Below, one piece after another: positions 12,610 through 24,400 of a stretch of DNA of 64,000 bases. The stretch comes from Owenia fusiformis. Its lineage: Eukaryota > Annelida > Polychaeta > Sabellida > Oweniidae. The position numbers were made by a program, and so were the translations under genes. The notes under the pieces were generated by a model. It had not been told where the DNA came from. It made no database searches and saw only the letters and a list, made by a program, of their open reading frames with translations. Position 1 is the stretch's first letter, and each line of letters opens with the position of its first letter. Location of the stretch: contig CAIIXF020000007.1 of assembly GCA_903813345.2 (NCBI GenBank), forward strand, positions 18,899,564 to 18,963,563, given 5' to 3'.

Positions 12610-13440
12610 TCTAAACAGACAGGATATTTCTCCTGAGCTGATCAGGCGTAGAAAGGGGCGTTTGCTACCCATTAAATAGAAGAAAATAGCTAGAATGTTT
12701 TTTATTTGAAGCTTATGGTATGAGGTTCCATATCCATCCGCCAAAAGGTATGTCCCCTATATAGTCCATTTAAAAACCTGTGGTATCGTTCTAAATAACC
12801 CATAGTTGGCTTCTATGGTACCTAGTATGCCACTATTTGGTATCAAAATAAAGAGGAGTTCAGCTTTCATTTGAATTACGAAAATAGCGATGTAGAGGTC
12901 AAAATAGTTCCGAACGTGAGCATGTTTACTACGCGTTTTCCCGTCATATCAGAATTGAGGAAGTGGTAGCAAACGCTAGTTACAATAAACGGACGCTGAT
13001 ATATCAAAAAGTAACCTGACTCCCTATAATTTGATGTAGGTCAATCGAACCCCTATATGGACAGGTGCATTTTGATATATAACACTATGGGGGGTAAGCG
13101 TTTCATAGTTGGTCACGAACGCCATATGTGCAAAGTATTGTTATGAATTTTCGAATTTGGTGTTGGATTACGGTGCTCATACCTTATAGCACAATTTTTG
13201 ATCGATGGAAGTTGCATTTGGCTCCCTTAGTTAATGGCCACAATTCCATCTCGCACGAGAGAGCTGCCAAACGCAAAGTAAACAGTGATATATTCCAAAT
13301 GAGATATTTCTCCTGTGCCATGGCGTAGTAAGGGTAGAGAGCGACGGGGGCGAAAGCATCCCCTACCCTAACTGTATATATCAACCCATTGGATAGAACA
13401 AGAAAAGAGCTTTAAAATGTTTTTTAATTGAAGCTTGTAG
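12610..13440. repeat. Diverged direct duplication (12610-12720 and 13302-13440)
   Basis: Both segments contain gatatttctcctg, then cccattaaatag-like and aatgttttttatttgaagctt-like sequence in the same order. The DNA between is non-coding as far as I can see. Probably two pieces of one repeat family bounded by the CCGACAATTGTCGG palindromes. Confidence 0.6.
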
Positions 13441-13562
13441 GACAATTTTGATCGAAGTTGAATCAATTTTTGTCAAAATAAATTATGGCTCACTACAAGT
13501 TAATGCCTGTACGATTCCACTGCAAAAGAAGCACTATGCTCCCCCTCAAAAGAAAAAAACTA

Positions 13563-13634
13563 GGTCTTGCCGGGATTCGAACTCGGGACCGAGTGTGTTC
13601 GAGTCGTGCTCACTAACCACTAGACTACCAGTGA
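13563..13634 (-). repeat. tRNA-like relic (SINE head or tRNA pseudogene)
   Basis: The minus strand reads TAGTCTAGTGGTTAGTGAGC (A-box-like) and then GAGTTCGAATCCC (B-box-like) at tRNA spacing. The T stem has one mismatch and the acceptor stem does not pair, so I do not call a functional tRNA. Confidence 0.6.
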
Positions 13635-13720
13635 TGAGGTTATTTCTGAAAGTAAAAGTAGTGGATTTATTTATGAAATTGTCGGCTCTCTAGCAAAAAC
13701 ACGTAGCAGCCACTTGCGTA

Positions 13721-13831
13721 CCGACAATTGTCGGTTCTCTATCTGGCACTACTAGTTGACGATAGAGTGCCGACAATTGTCGGTACCCCAGCAAATACCC
13801 CTGGACAGTCTCCAGTACCGACAATTGTCGG
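13721..13831. repeat. Three copies of palindrome CCGACAATTGTCGG
   Basis: Exact copies at 13721-13734, 13770-13783 and 13818-13831, spaced 49 and 48 bp apart, each followed by ggt. Same core as the 30-bp palindrome at 12241. Could be transposon sub-terminal repeats or protein-binding sites. Confidence 0.85.
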
Positions 13832-13958
13832 TCCTGGAGCCACTCCGAAAAAATAAACAGATCCAAATGTGATAATCCAGTTTAAAAAACTATTCTAAAC
13901 AATTGTAATTTCGGACAATGTAATAAAAAATTCTGAACATGCAGTCTTACAATGTACC

Positions 13959-14370
13959 TTAAGGTTCAGCTGGAAAGTAACACTTTGGTAAAAAATTGCT
14001 ATACCTGCACATGTTATTTTCTGGTACAAAATTAAGTATGAAGGCATTTGTGTATTTCCTTGCTTTTTTCAGGAAAGGATCATTACACTGTCTACTTTTA
14101 GTAAACCTGGAAACAGGTCAATGGTAGCTCTTGTGTTGTCTGGAAACTTTGAAAGAAAATTTGGAAAAACATGAAGTGTGAAATATCAGATTTCCCTGGA
14201 GTTCCCTTTGAACGCCTACCAGATATTCTAAAAGAAGACAATGTAATGATACTTTCCTGAAAAAAGCAAGGAAATTGATACATGCCTTCATACTTTATTT
14301 TGTACCAGAAAATAACATGTGCAGGTATAGCAATTTTTTACCAAAATGTTACTTTCCAGCTGTACCTTAA
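13959..14370. mobile_element. Hairpin MITE with ~140-bp inverted arms and TTAA ends
   Basis: Left arm from 13963 (GGTTCAGCTGGAAAGTAAC) and right arm ending 14366 are inverted copies over about 140 bp. TTAA lies directly outside each end (13959-13962, 14367-14370), as for piggyBac or Kolobok elements. There is no coding capacity. Confidence 0.75.
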
Positions 14371-14371
14371 G

Positions 14372-14876
14372 CCGCGGCGGTGGAAGATATCGGTTGAACT
14401 GTTGCGCCAACGCACGATATAAGAATCGTATGAGCCCCCACAAGAAATCTCCTAAAAAATGTGGACCTACCTTTTTTGCTTCCTTGAAAGAAAACCTGCT
14501 CTTCCTCACATTAGGACAATTTAGATAAAAAAAACTGGCACCTGGGCATTTTGTAAAATTTTGGGCATAACATGTATTTTTCAAAATTTGGGGCCAATTT
14601 TTTTCTCCGCTCGAGCGCAAACATTTTTGTGCCCCTTCCCCTTTGGATTTCCCGGATCGCCCTTTGTGTTTTGTTAAACATACCTTCACTGGTTGATCCA
14701 AGGGGGGGGGGGCATGGGCCAGAAAATTTTAAATAAATAAAATAAATAATTTTGGGCCCAGAACATTTAGCCTAGAACCCTTTGTGCATGAATACAAGGG
14801 CACAGTTGTATTTGCTTATATATTTTGGCTTACCAAAACAGCCTTGTGAAGTAACTTTCTTTTTTATTATTTTCAG
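14372..14876. other. Non-coding stretch upstream of PIGH
   Basis: Contains a poly-G run at about 14702-14711 and gggcc-rich text resembling that at 40407-40480, probably transposon debris. No gene is seen. A good 3' splice site (ttattttcag, ending 14876) precedes the PIGH coding exon, so a PIGH 5'-UTR exon may lie here or further upstream. Confidence 0.5.
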
Positions 14877-14932
14877 GGAACACCGAACTACAAATCAAAC
14901 TTTTTTGGGGAAGAACCACAACTTTAGGTTAA

Positions 14933-15544
14933 ATGGCACTAACTTATGAAGTACTATACCATGATAAGGAATTGTGTCTTGAATATATTGTGAAAGCCAC
15001 AAAGTTTTCGATCTTAAAATGGATATTATGGACAACTGCATTCAACATTATAGGATTAATGTGTCATCTGCACCACCAAGACTGGCGTCTACTGCTCGTA
15101 GTAGCTGCCTCTCTTTGTATATGCCTATTACTCAAGATATACCTTAAAGTTGTCCAGGAATCCTTATTGATTGTAAAATCACTTGGAGTACAACAAACTA
15201 CAACATTTGCAACTGGCCGCACAAAATCTACATTCTTTAATGATATTGACATTAAAGCACTTGTAATTAACGAGGCTGTGACAATGCATACTATAACATC
15301 CTACTTGGCCATCCTGCTTAAGACAAACCCCACAAATACACCACCGATCAAAATTGCTCAAAATGGATATACTCAAGAAAGATACATTGACAATACTGTT
15401 GTATTGAAAGCTGAAGAAAAGACAAATGAATTCAAGGTCGTGCCACTGTATACCTCACTGTGGCCAAGATTGCCATTTCTCATATCTGTTTATCAGGGAT
15501 CACAAATTCTCAGTTTAAATCAGAGACATGAAAAGATTTCTTGA
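14933..15544 (+). CDS. PIGH: GPI-GlcNAc transferase subunit H (PIG-H), 203 aa in one exon
   Basis: PIG-H is a small subunit of the ER complex that transfers GlcNAc to phosphatidylinositol, the first step of GPI-anchor synthesis. Evidence: two adjacent hydrophobic segments (about residues 26-46 and 49-71) form the membrane hairpin, followed by the family signature ESLLIVKSLGVQ, TTTFATGR, then KALVINEAVTM and YLAILLK. The C-terminal part has VVPLYTSLWPRLPFLISVY. Human PIG-H is 188 aa, so the length fits. A TAA lies directly before the ATG in frame, fixing the start. A splice acceptor ends at 14876, so a 5'-UTR intron is likely. Human PIGH has several coding exons; here all coding sequence is in one, either through intron loss or as a retrocopy. 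It is head-to-head with CYP20A1 and tail-to-tail with PMS1. Confidence 0.85.
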   Translation: MALTYEVLYHDKELCLEYIVKATKFSILKWILWTTAFNIIGLMCHLHHQDWRLLLVVAASLCICLLLKIYLKVVQESLLIVKSLGVQQTTTFATGRTKSTFFNDIDIKALVINEAVTMHTITSYLAILLKTNPTNTPPIKIAQNGYTQERYIDNTVVLKAEEKTNEFKVVPLYTSLWPRLPFLISVYQGSQILSLNQRHEKIS

Positions 15545-17389
15545 GACCATTTACCATTACCATTTACCTTGAGACCATTTTTTATATTTATTGGAGCTCT
15601 CATAAGAATACTGGACTTAAAAATAATTACAAAAACAAGACATCCGAATTGTGAACATTGAGTTTTGAATGCACCTACAGTGAGACCTGAATATCCAAAC
15701 ATCTCTGTAATATGAACAAAAATAAGGCATATAAAGGGGCAACAAGGACTGTAGAGAAAATTCAATTTTTTTTTATTTTTTCTGAGCTATCAGGTCAATA
15801 TTTGGCTTAACACCTTTGACATACCTATTTTCTTAAAATGTATGTATAAACTATCAATTTCAGCATTAAGAAGTGTAAATTCAGTTCAAAGCTTCTATAA
15901 AGGGAGTCCAACTTATAGATTTTTAAGATCCACCACGTTTCAAGAGGAATATCAGCTAAAATAATGTTCATCCAGGTGGTTTCTTTGTAGATAATGAAAA
16001 TATATGTTAGTCTTGATGAAATATCCAAACTTAAATATATTTTGAAACTGGTCGATAATCGTTGAATGGCCCCCTGCACTTATTGTTGCACCTTTAATTA
16101 GAATCACTGGTTAGTATCAGTATCGTTGACTGGTGTTATTTTTTATGGCTACATCGAATTGATGTTGTCAATGAAATGTTATAACAAAAGAGCAAAATAA
16201 CAAAATAAGTTGGATGCACATAAAACTCTCAAAGTAGGAAATAGATTTATACATTTTTGTATGTTAACATGTACACGTATTAGTCAGTTTGTTTGTGCTT
16301 ATCTCAAAATGCTATGCTATTGCAATTTTTTTTATACTTTAGTAATCTTTTGTATTTGTACGAGGGCACCACATGTATATTTTTTTAACCAAAGGGTTGG
16401 TCATGTGTCAAAGATTTCTGAGATTGAGATTTTTGAGAATATAGTATAAGAGCAGAGTTTATTGTATGTCTGAACCTAGGACTTGAAACAGCAATTTGGA
16501 AATTTATACCAATTGTTGATTTGACCGCAACCCACCAATAATTACGTTCAATATTATGTTTCTTGCTAGATGTTTATTGATAAGCTCAGCCATATCTTTT
16601 TTTGTATTTAAATACGTATTCTATATGCTGTAATGTCTTAATTTATATTAAAATAAAATTAATAAAAACTTTTAGATATTGTTTTTTATTTATTTCAACA
16701 TGAGCAGGGCCTACACAATTTTAGGGCTGCACAGAAATAACTCTCTAACTATGCATATTACAAATGTATTACACTATCTTAGATTTGTTACTTATTTCAA
16801 TCTATCTCTAAAAGGATGTATCCAAATGGAAATGTGAATATTTGGAGCATAAGGCATATTTCCCATTTTTTTTTCCATTTTGGATATACAACCTTCTTGT
16901 TTCATCCAAATGGTCATGATTATGTTGATATATTATATTGATAACAAGAAAAAACCAAGACACCAAACAAAGTATATTTCATCAAATTACCTGCTAAGCA
17001 ATTGAAATGTCTTCAAAAGTGCAATATTCTTGTTACAGATCCTTCTTAGTGGTGACATAATACATGCAATATAAAACAAGACAAGAAAAATTGGCTCCAG
17101 AATTCCATCTTGATTCTCTGTTGTCATGGAGTTGTCATCTGTAGTGATTACAAAATTTAAACAAGGCATTAACATGCAAAATGTCACCAGCTGCCATTTG
17201 TTACAGACATCGAATGCCAGACACCAACTGCCGTCACAAAAAATGGAGACCAGAAAAACTTTTGGTGGTGACATAAAAAATCAAACTGCCACCATTTTTG
17301 ACTTCTCCATTTTCATATAGCAATTTTTCAAAGTATGATAAAAATCATATGATAAATCTTGTATCAAAGTAGTCACAAACATGCAAATA
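15545..17389. other. Intergenic DNA between PIGH and PMS1
   Basis: Holds an AT-rich stretch with AATAAA-type signals near 16650 (possible PIGH 3' end) and one copy of the dispersed cattaacatgcaaaatgtcacc repeat at about 17158-17280. No further gene is seen. Confidence 0.5.
17158..17280 (+). repeat. Dispersed ~130-bp repeat family, copy 1
   Basis: The family has the core ggcattaacatgcaaaatgt, then gccatttgttacagac, then a caacaccaact-like box and a terminal ggtgacat box. Other copies, all in the same orientation, lie near 19370-19490, 22085-22222, 24430-24600 and 48344-48490. A SINE or MITE is likely, but I see no clear ends. Confidence 0.7.
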
Positions 17390-17393
17390 TTAA

Positions 17394-17968
17394 AGGGGTA
17401 TTCCTTGCCAGACCATCTCTCTTCTAATATGGTAGCAAAACACGGAAAAATGTTTTGAAATGGTCAATATTGATCACTTAAAAATGTAGTGCTCAATTCC
17501 AGTAGGCTGCCACCTTTTAAAATTTCACTCAGAAAATGATGTCATCGACTCTCAACTTTGCATATAACATTAGTTAAGGAGTTATTAGAATTACTAAACC
17601 AGCTGAATATTTTTTTCAATTTGGTCTATGATTTAAATCCTTCTAGTAATCTCTTCTTTAGTTCTAAGTTGACAACTCCTGAAAATATTTTTACACAGAA
17701 GATAAGGGCTTCTTGTTTAGAAGTGATTTTGTACTTCTTTCCTATATACTGTAATAGACAAGGTTATAACAGGTGAGAGTCGATGACACCACTTAATCCT
17801 GAAAGAAATATTAAAAGATGGCAGCTTACTGGGAATGAGTACTACATTTTTAAATGATCAATGTTGACTATATGAAAACATTTTCCCGTGTTTTGCTAAA
17901 TATGTAAAGTATATATATGATTGTAGCTACCATATCAGGAGAGAAATAGTCTGGCAAGGAATGTTCCT
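17394..17968. mobile_element. MITE with ~170-bp inverted arms and TTAA duplication
   Basis: Arms at 17394-17556 and 17774-17968 are inverted copies; the ends read AGG(G/A)(G/A)(T/C)ATTCCTTGCCAGAC. TTAA flanks both sides (17390-17393, 17969-17972). The TTAA target fits Kolobok or piggyBac relatives. Non-coding. Confidence 0.75.
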
Positions 17969-18029
17969 TTAAATATATAAGAACAGTTTTAAACATTCAA
18001 TTCCAACTCCTTCCTTTGTGATTTAGGTC

Positions 18030-18400
18030 ATAGATGTTTCACTGATGTACATGTATTTGTAAAATATTTAGTCAATAACTGTTGAAGGTATTTCACTGCT
18101 GTCTTCATAGTTTACCATCTAGATCATAGATAAGTTTCGCTCCTGTGTTTGTAGTATGTCATCTAGGATTCTAGATCATAGATAAATTTCACTCCTGTGT
18201 TTGTATTGTACTTTCTTGATCACAAATAAGTTTCACCCCTGCCTTTGTAAACCATTAGATCTGGGGCATAACTGAGTCATACATTTTGCATATCTGTCAT
18301 AGTTATTTTACTCCTTTGTTTAAAGTATACCATCGAGGTCGCATACAAATTTCATTCCTGTGTTTGTGGTATACTTTCTAGATCATATATTTGTTGCAAA
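18030..18400. repeat. Degenerate ~60-bp tandem repeat at the PMS1 3' end
   Basis: Repeated tttcactcctgtgtttgta and tagatcatagataa boxes, five or six imperfect units. The last unit enters the final PMS1 coding exon, whose C-terminal codons may have arisen from it. Confidence 0.6.
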
Positions 18401-21400
18401 AATATTCTATTATGAGGACATGTATCAGTCCTTAAACTATGAAGTTGTTCCATCAGCTCCACAATATCAGCTCTAGAATGTGGCATCACTCTATTGTTAG
18501 CCATCCTTACTGCCTCACTCTGTAAACAGAAAAAACATGGCAATAAGTAAGTGGTATGCTTCTCAATGGGTTAGAAATAGCTAGGTTTCATCTTGGTAAA
18601 AAAACGCATAATGTTTTTTCAGCAATGACTGACTGTTTGAAACTGGATGCATGCTGACCATACCAGACCACTAGCGATAATAAGGGACATGTTCCCTAGA
18701 GCACACTTCATCAATTTTACTCCATTCTAAAGCTAAATCTGACCGAATTCTCAATAGACACTATTGCTAATGAACAAGGTGAAGCCTGAGATGAAACATT
18801 CTAAAGCCTTGCTTGAACAAGTACAAACTGAAATTAAATAGAATATATACATGTACGACACATATGAATAAATTAAAACATTCTAAAGCATTACTTGTAA
18901 ATGTTGCGAGATGACTGTAGGTCTTGTCTCTGCTAGAGTAACTGAGGGATTCTCTCTAATGGTTGCTAATATTTCCTTTAATGCTGCCACAGCACAGTTT
19001 TTTAAACAGTCACATATTTGGTGGATTGATACTATTCCAATCTCATCTGAAATGTATATAATTATTCATAATATACAGGGTGTTCCATTTCAATAGCACA
19101 GTGTATTGGTATATCTATTTATAAAAAAAGACATGTATCATCTGGTACAATCATGTAATTCAGTTTCTTCCATATGCAATTAAATATTTACCAAAATCAA
19201 TATGAAACTGAACTTTTCATAAAAACTGACAGATCAACTTATAATAGAACTTGAGTGTATTACACCAAATCCATGGTATGTGCATGAAACAATGCCAGTA
19301 CATACAGAGGTGTAGCTCAAAATTTTACAGAAGATTATATATTCAGATGATCTCCAACTAAAAATAAAATCCAACAAGGCATTAACATGCAAAATGCCAC
19401 CAACTATATTTGTTACAGACACTAAACACCAGACACCAACCACCCAAAGCCATCATGAAAATGTTGAGAGACCAACACAATATTATGATAGGTAGACTAA
19501 TAGTAATAAGCAAATATATAACAAGTATAATATAGTACCTGGGTAGCATCGTACATCCAGGCCATTGGACCTAAGTCGAGGGTCTATCAGGTATATGGCA
19601 GGATCAGGTGGGTTCTGCTGTTTCTTTAGATGAGCCAAAACTTTCAGATCATTACCCTCTCCAGAATCCCTGAACAAGAGAACATTTAATCATTCACTCA
19701 TACTCGTATGTATGGGAAGATCTTAGCTTTTATGATAATTTTGAGTTTTGGTAAATAGAGGTCTATACACATCAGAGTTCTTGTACAAGAAGACCTAATC
19801 TTTGCTCACCTTATATTATACAAATATTTCATACTATTGAGGTGAATACCTGTTCATCTTTGAATACGTCTTCTTATTTTTATGTCAAGTGTAATGTATA
19901 GACCAATGAGAGAGTGGGGAATATGACAGTGATATAATAATCTACACTGGTTGAATCAAGTGGGACCATGGGAAAATCATGGTTTTGTCAGAGGTGATTG
20001 TACAGAAGACCTCCTCTGCTTACCTCTTATATATAATGTGTTCATTTTGCGTGAATCAAATGGAACTATGAAAAATACATGGTTATGTTTGAACAAGAGG
20101 AGCTCCTCTGCTCACCTTATATTGTACACAATGGTTGACCATGGATGGGACCATGAACAATACATATTTATGTTTGAGCTTATGGTACCAGAGGACCTCC
20201 TATTCTCACCTCATATTGTACACAATGGGTGAATCAAGTGGGACCATTGGAAGTACATGGTTATGTTGCAGTTGATGATACAAGAAGGCCTCCTCTGCTC
20301 TGCGTTGGTTCAGTACAGCAATGTTCCTCTCGTGCTCCACTATCCACACTCGGTGGGAACGCAGCACCCCTATTGGTTTAAACTCCAAGGGGCTGTCACA
20401 ATAACTCAAAGAGGCATCAGGTTTGCTCTGTGTCTGACTGTAAATCAAAATATGAATTAAATCGATATTCAGATTTGTCACAATCAGAATCTTTTCCATA
20501 AGCAAGTCTTTATATGTATAATGTTGTACATGTACTGTTGAAATGAACAGGTTACAATATAAAAAACAGAATTTTGTATTGACTGGATCCAAAATTCTTG
20601 TTTTGATATTCTGAATGCCATAGGAAACATTCAGAACTAGTTATTCCAATTTTTCTTACTTTTCAATTTTAATTTTGTGAAACATGAAGACACCATAGTG
20701 TATGTTACTTTACATTATTAACAACCAATATGCTGTAATAATCATGAAAATACAATTATTGAAGGGCTACCTGTATCTAAAGCCATGTTTATACAACTCC
20801 TTCAATCTCTCTACAGAAATCTCAGCTGTTGCCTCTCTCTGGGGAGGACTAGCCTCTTTTTGGGGTTGCTTGGGTGACACTTCCCTTTGCACAAGCCTTT
20901 GTTTTTTGCTTACTTTAGCAATTGCTTTATTTCTGTTCTCAGAGTTACTCATCTCCAGCTTATATCTACAAGAAAATAAGGCTATGGCAAGCCCAATACA
21001 TGGATATTTTGTTCAGAAATGAAAAAACGTATACTATAAAAAATGTTTCAATCATTTGGATCCAGTTCAATAACAGGATACAATGTTTGGTACTTCATGT
21101 ATATGTTAATGCTGCAGATCAACTACATTAAGTCTTTGTTTATGAAGACATTTCCATGTTTTAAACAAATCTGGGTTTTTGCTTACCCTTTGCAGCAGTC
21201 TTAAAACACAACATTGTAATGTTCAATTTGTGAAGACCAGAGGCAATAAGGAATCACTACCTCTAATGTCAGTTTTGATACAGATCAAACCTTGATGACT
21301 CCAAAAAGGAGTTGTCATGGTATTAAGTGGGAGTTGCAATATGATATGTCAGTTTTGTTCAGGGTGTAGGTTATGGTCTCTTACTCACACTCTTAACACT

Positions 21401-24400
21401 TACTCTACACTTCTTATACCTTTTAACATCCTCTGTGTACATGTGTTCATATTTCTCTTTGCCCTCCCTTGAGAGTGCCTGCCACCTTTCACCCATAAGG
21501 CGTGCAATGTCTTGAAATGAGGCTTCTGGGTTATCTCTTACAACTGCAAGTGAACAAAACATCAATTTATAGTGTGAATTGCAAAAAAATCTGACTATAT
21601 TGAAAGAGAAATGTGAAATCAACTATAAAAACAGTAACTCCAAAAAGTAGCAAATCCAACTGAACAAAACATATTGTGAAAAATGCCCATCTTGAAAATT
21701 TCTTCTTGAGCAGAGTTCCTTTGTCCCTAGATAGCAGCATATTAAATTTGAACCAAATCTTTCAACTGGTACTTGAGTTATCAAAGATCACATTTTTATG
21801 ACAAATGGCAGCCATTTTGATGAATAGCGTCCAATTTAAAATATCATCTTGAGCAGACCTCCATTATCTCTGAACATCAGATTATAAAATTTGAACAAAG
21901 TCCATCCACTGGTGTTTGATTTATTAACTGATTAAAGACAATGATTTTTATAAAGAATGGTGGCCATTTTGAATTTATGTTGTTATCTTGCAAATTTTCT
22001 CTCAGTCAGATTTCCTCTGTCCCTAGGCATCAGAATATAAAATTCAGCAATATAAAATTCAATCATATTTTAACTGGTTCATCATCATGCAAAACGTAAC
22101 GACCTGCCATTTGTTATAGACACCAAATGCCAACCACCGAACACCAACTGCCAAATATGGCCCACAAAAAACTTGAGACTACATGTATAACAATATTTCA
22201 CCACTTCTGATGGTGACATATTTAAATTGAGAGGGAAAATTTTGGGCAAATGTTCTAATTTGGTCTTTAATTCTTCCTGGCTGATCTTCTTTACCACCAC
22301 GGTAATATTTCTAAGAATTACCCTGTGGCCTGATCTCTTTAGCAAACCAGATGTAAGCAGTCTGTGGTCGCTTTATTGTGCTCCATCCAACCATTTCAAA
22401 CATTGTAGGCTGATCCTGGCTTGGCTGGAAATAGAAACGATAGAACGGCTATATAGATTTCATTCCTGTTGACGACAAAGAAATTAACAAGTGAAAATCT
22501 CATCCTGGTAGGTTTTTGCAAATGGCTATTAAAGTGTAACAATTTGTTACAATGCCATCTGAATGGAGGATTTGAAATGTTTATGAAATTTACAATTAGG
22601 CTGCATTTACGACTGAGGGAGTCTACCCAAATAAGTTATTAGAGCCCCAAAGACTAACATGACTGGGGTTCACTGAGACAGAATATTTCCAAAGACATGG
22701 GCTTTAATTATTACAGATATTCAACCATTTCAATGTCTGTGGTAACTGGTAATCGTCAAGCAATAAAAATATACATGTATAGTAAACATACCGTTAGGGT
22801 GGAGTTGGTTTTTGGTTTATGTGTACTTTGTGGTGTTGAAGGATTATATGCTGGTCTATCACTCAACATGCTATTGTCTTTACCACCTCCAGTCAGCATA
22901 CCAACAGGCTGAAAATCCAGGTTATGAACAATGAGATTATATGTTACTGCAAGCCAACAAGGACATTCTGAGAGATCCAACACTATTCTAAGAACAAGTC
23001 CAAATAATTTGTTGGGATCAAAATCTAATGAACCCAGAGACTGATGAATTCAAAAAATAGGGCAAACACATATCTTAAATTATGAACTTTGCCCTAACCT
23101 GAATCAGGGTTCCATCCTTGGATAAGAGCTGCTGGCCTCTACTCCATGACTGGCCTTGAGATATAGTCTCATCATTATTAATGTCAGACTGATCAGTTCC
23201 TCCGATACTTGTTGCAGAATGCTCAGTCCCTTGTTCACTCTCAGAATGCTCAGTCCCTTGCACACTCTCAGAAAGATAAGTCCCCTGTACACTCTCAGAA
23301 TGATCAGTCCCTTCAATACTCCTCTTTGAATGATCATTCGATTTACTAGTCTCTACAAACGTAACATCAGATAGGTGAATTTCTGTCCTATTTTCACAAG
23401 GAACACTGTCATCAGGTTGGACATTAGCTTCATCACTCAAAATAGAACATGTTTCTGCATCACTTCTTTCCAGAACTTCCATACCAACCACATCGCTATC
23501 CTGCAATATATTATCATTAACTGTACTGTTCTTGTTGGTCTCATTATCAGAATAACTACTAAATTCAGAATGAACCTCACGCAGTTTAATCTGAGTCAGG
23601 ATTGGTTCTCCAATAGTGTCCAATTCATCCAAAGCTTGGGTACTCACTATGTTGAAATTTGCAGCTTGGGTTGGAATGATAATATCATCCAATTTCTCAC
23701 ACGGATCTCCTATGTCATTTTCACAACTAAACTGTTCCTTACATGTACTCTGTGGATCACCATTATCAGAATACTGGTCTTTGGAATAAAGAAACTGTTC
23801 ACTATCAATACATTGTTTCTGACTGGAAGGTTCCTGTATGTTGTTATTCTGATTTCTAATAGCATCTGAAGCCACTTTTGTCATTGCATCAATCTCATTC
23901 ACTCTATCAACTGTGTGCTCACTGGCTGAAAGTGTATTTTCACAAATACTTTTCCCTTCAATGTATGTATTAATGCATGTATCTCTATTGTCTCCATTAT
24001 TTCCATGCTGATGAACTCGAGGGGTATCATCATTTCCTGTAAAATAGTCATCCACGATATCTCCATGATCAATTGATTGTGAAGAGGGGAATTGTTTATG
24101 AGGAGTAATAATATTGGCACCAGTTGAATTCATTTTCCCATTAGCATCATCCGTATTGAGTTCATATGTTGTCCGAGTTTTCATAATGTTAGATGGGGCT
24201 TCATTACTTTCTTCGATGTCCTGTTTGCTAGATAGATAAGCTGATGTCGATTGTTTGACTGGGGCAGTGAGATCTCCATATAAGTCTACAAGAATGTCTG
24301 TTACCATGGTGATAACAGAATCCTGAAAACAAAACACAGTGTAAGGAGTATTGCATGTCATTCATATATCATGCTACTAATTAATGAAAAAGTAAGCTAA

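Noticed and set aside
13563-13634. Functional tRNA gene on the minus strand
   Set aside because: A- and B-box-like segments are present but the acceptor stem does not pair and the T stem has a mismatch.
15825-16079. Minus-strand 84-residue frame after PIGH
   Set aside because: AT-rich, no homology, no splice or signal context.
23375-23869. 164-residue plus-strand frame
   Set aside because: Shadow of PMS1 exon 7, which has splice sites and family context on the minus strand.
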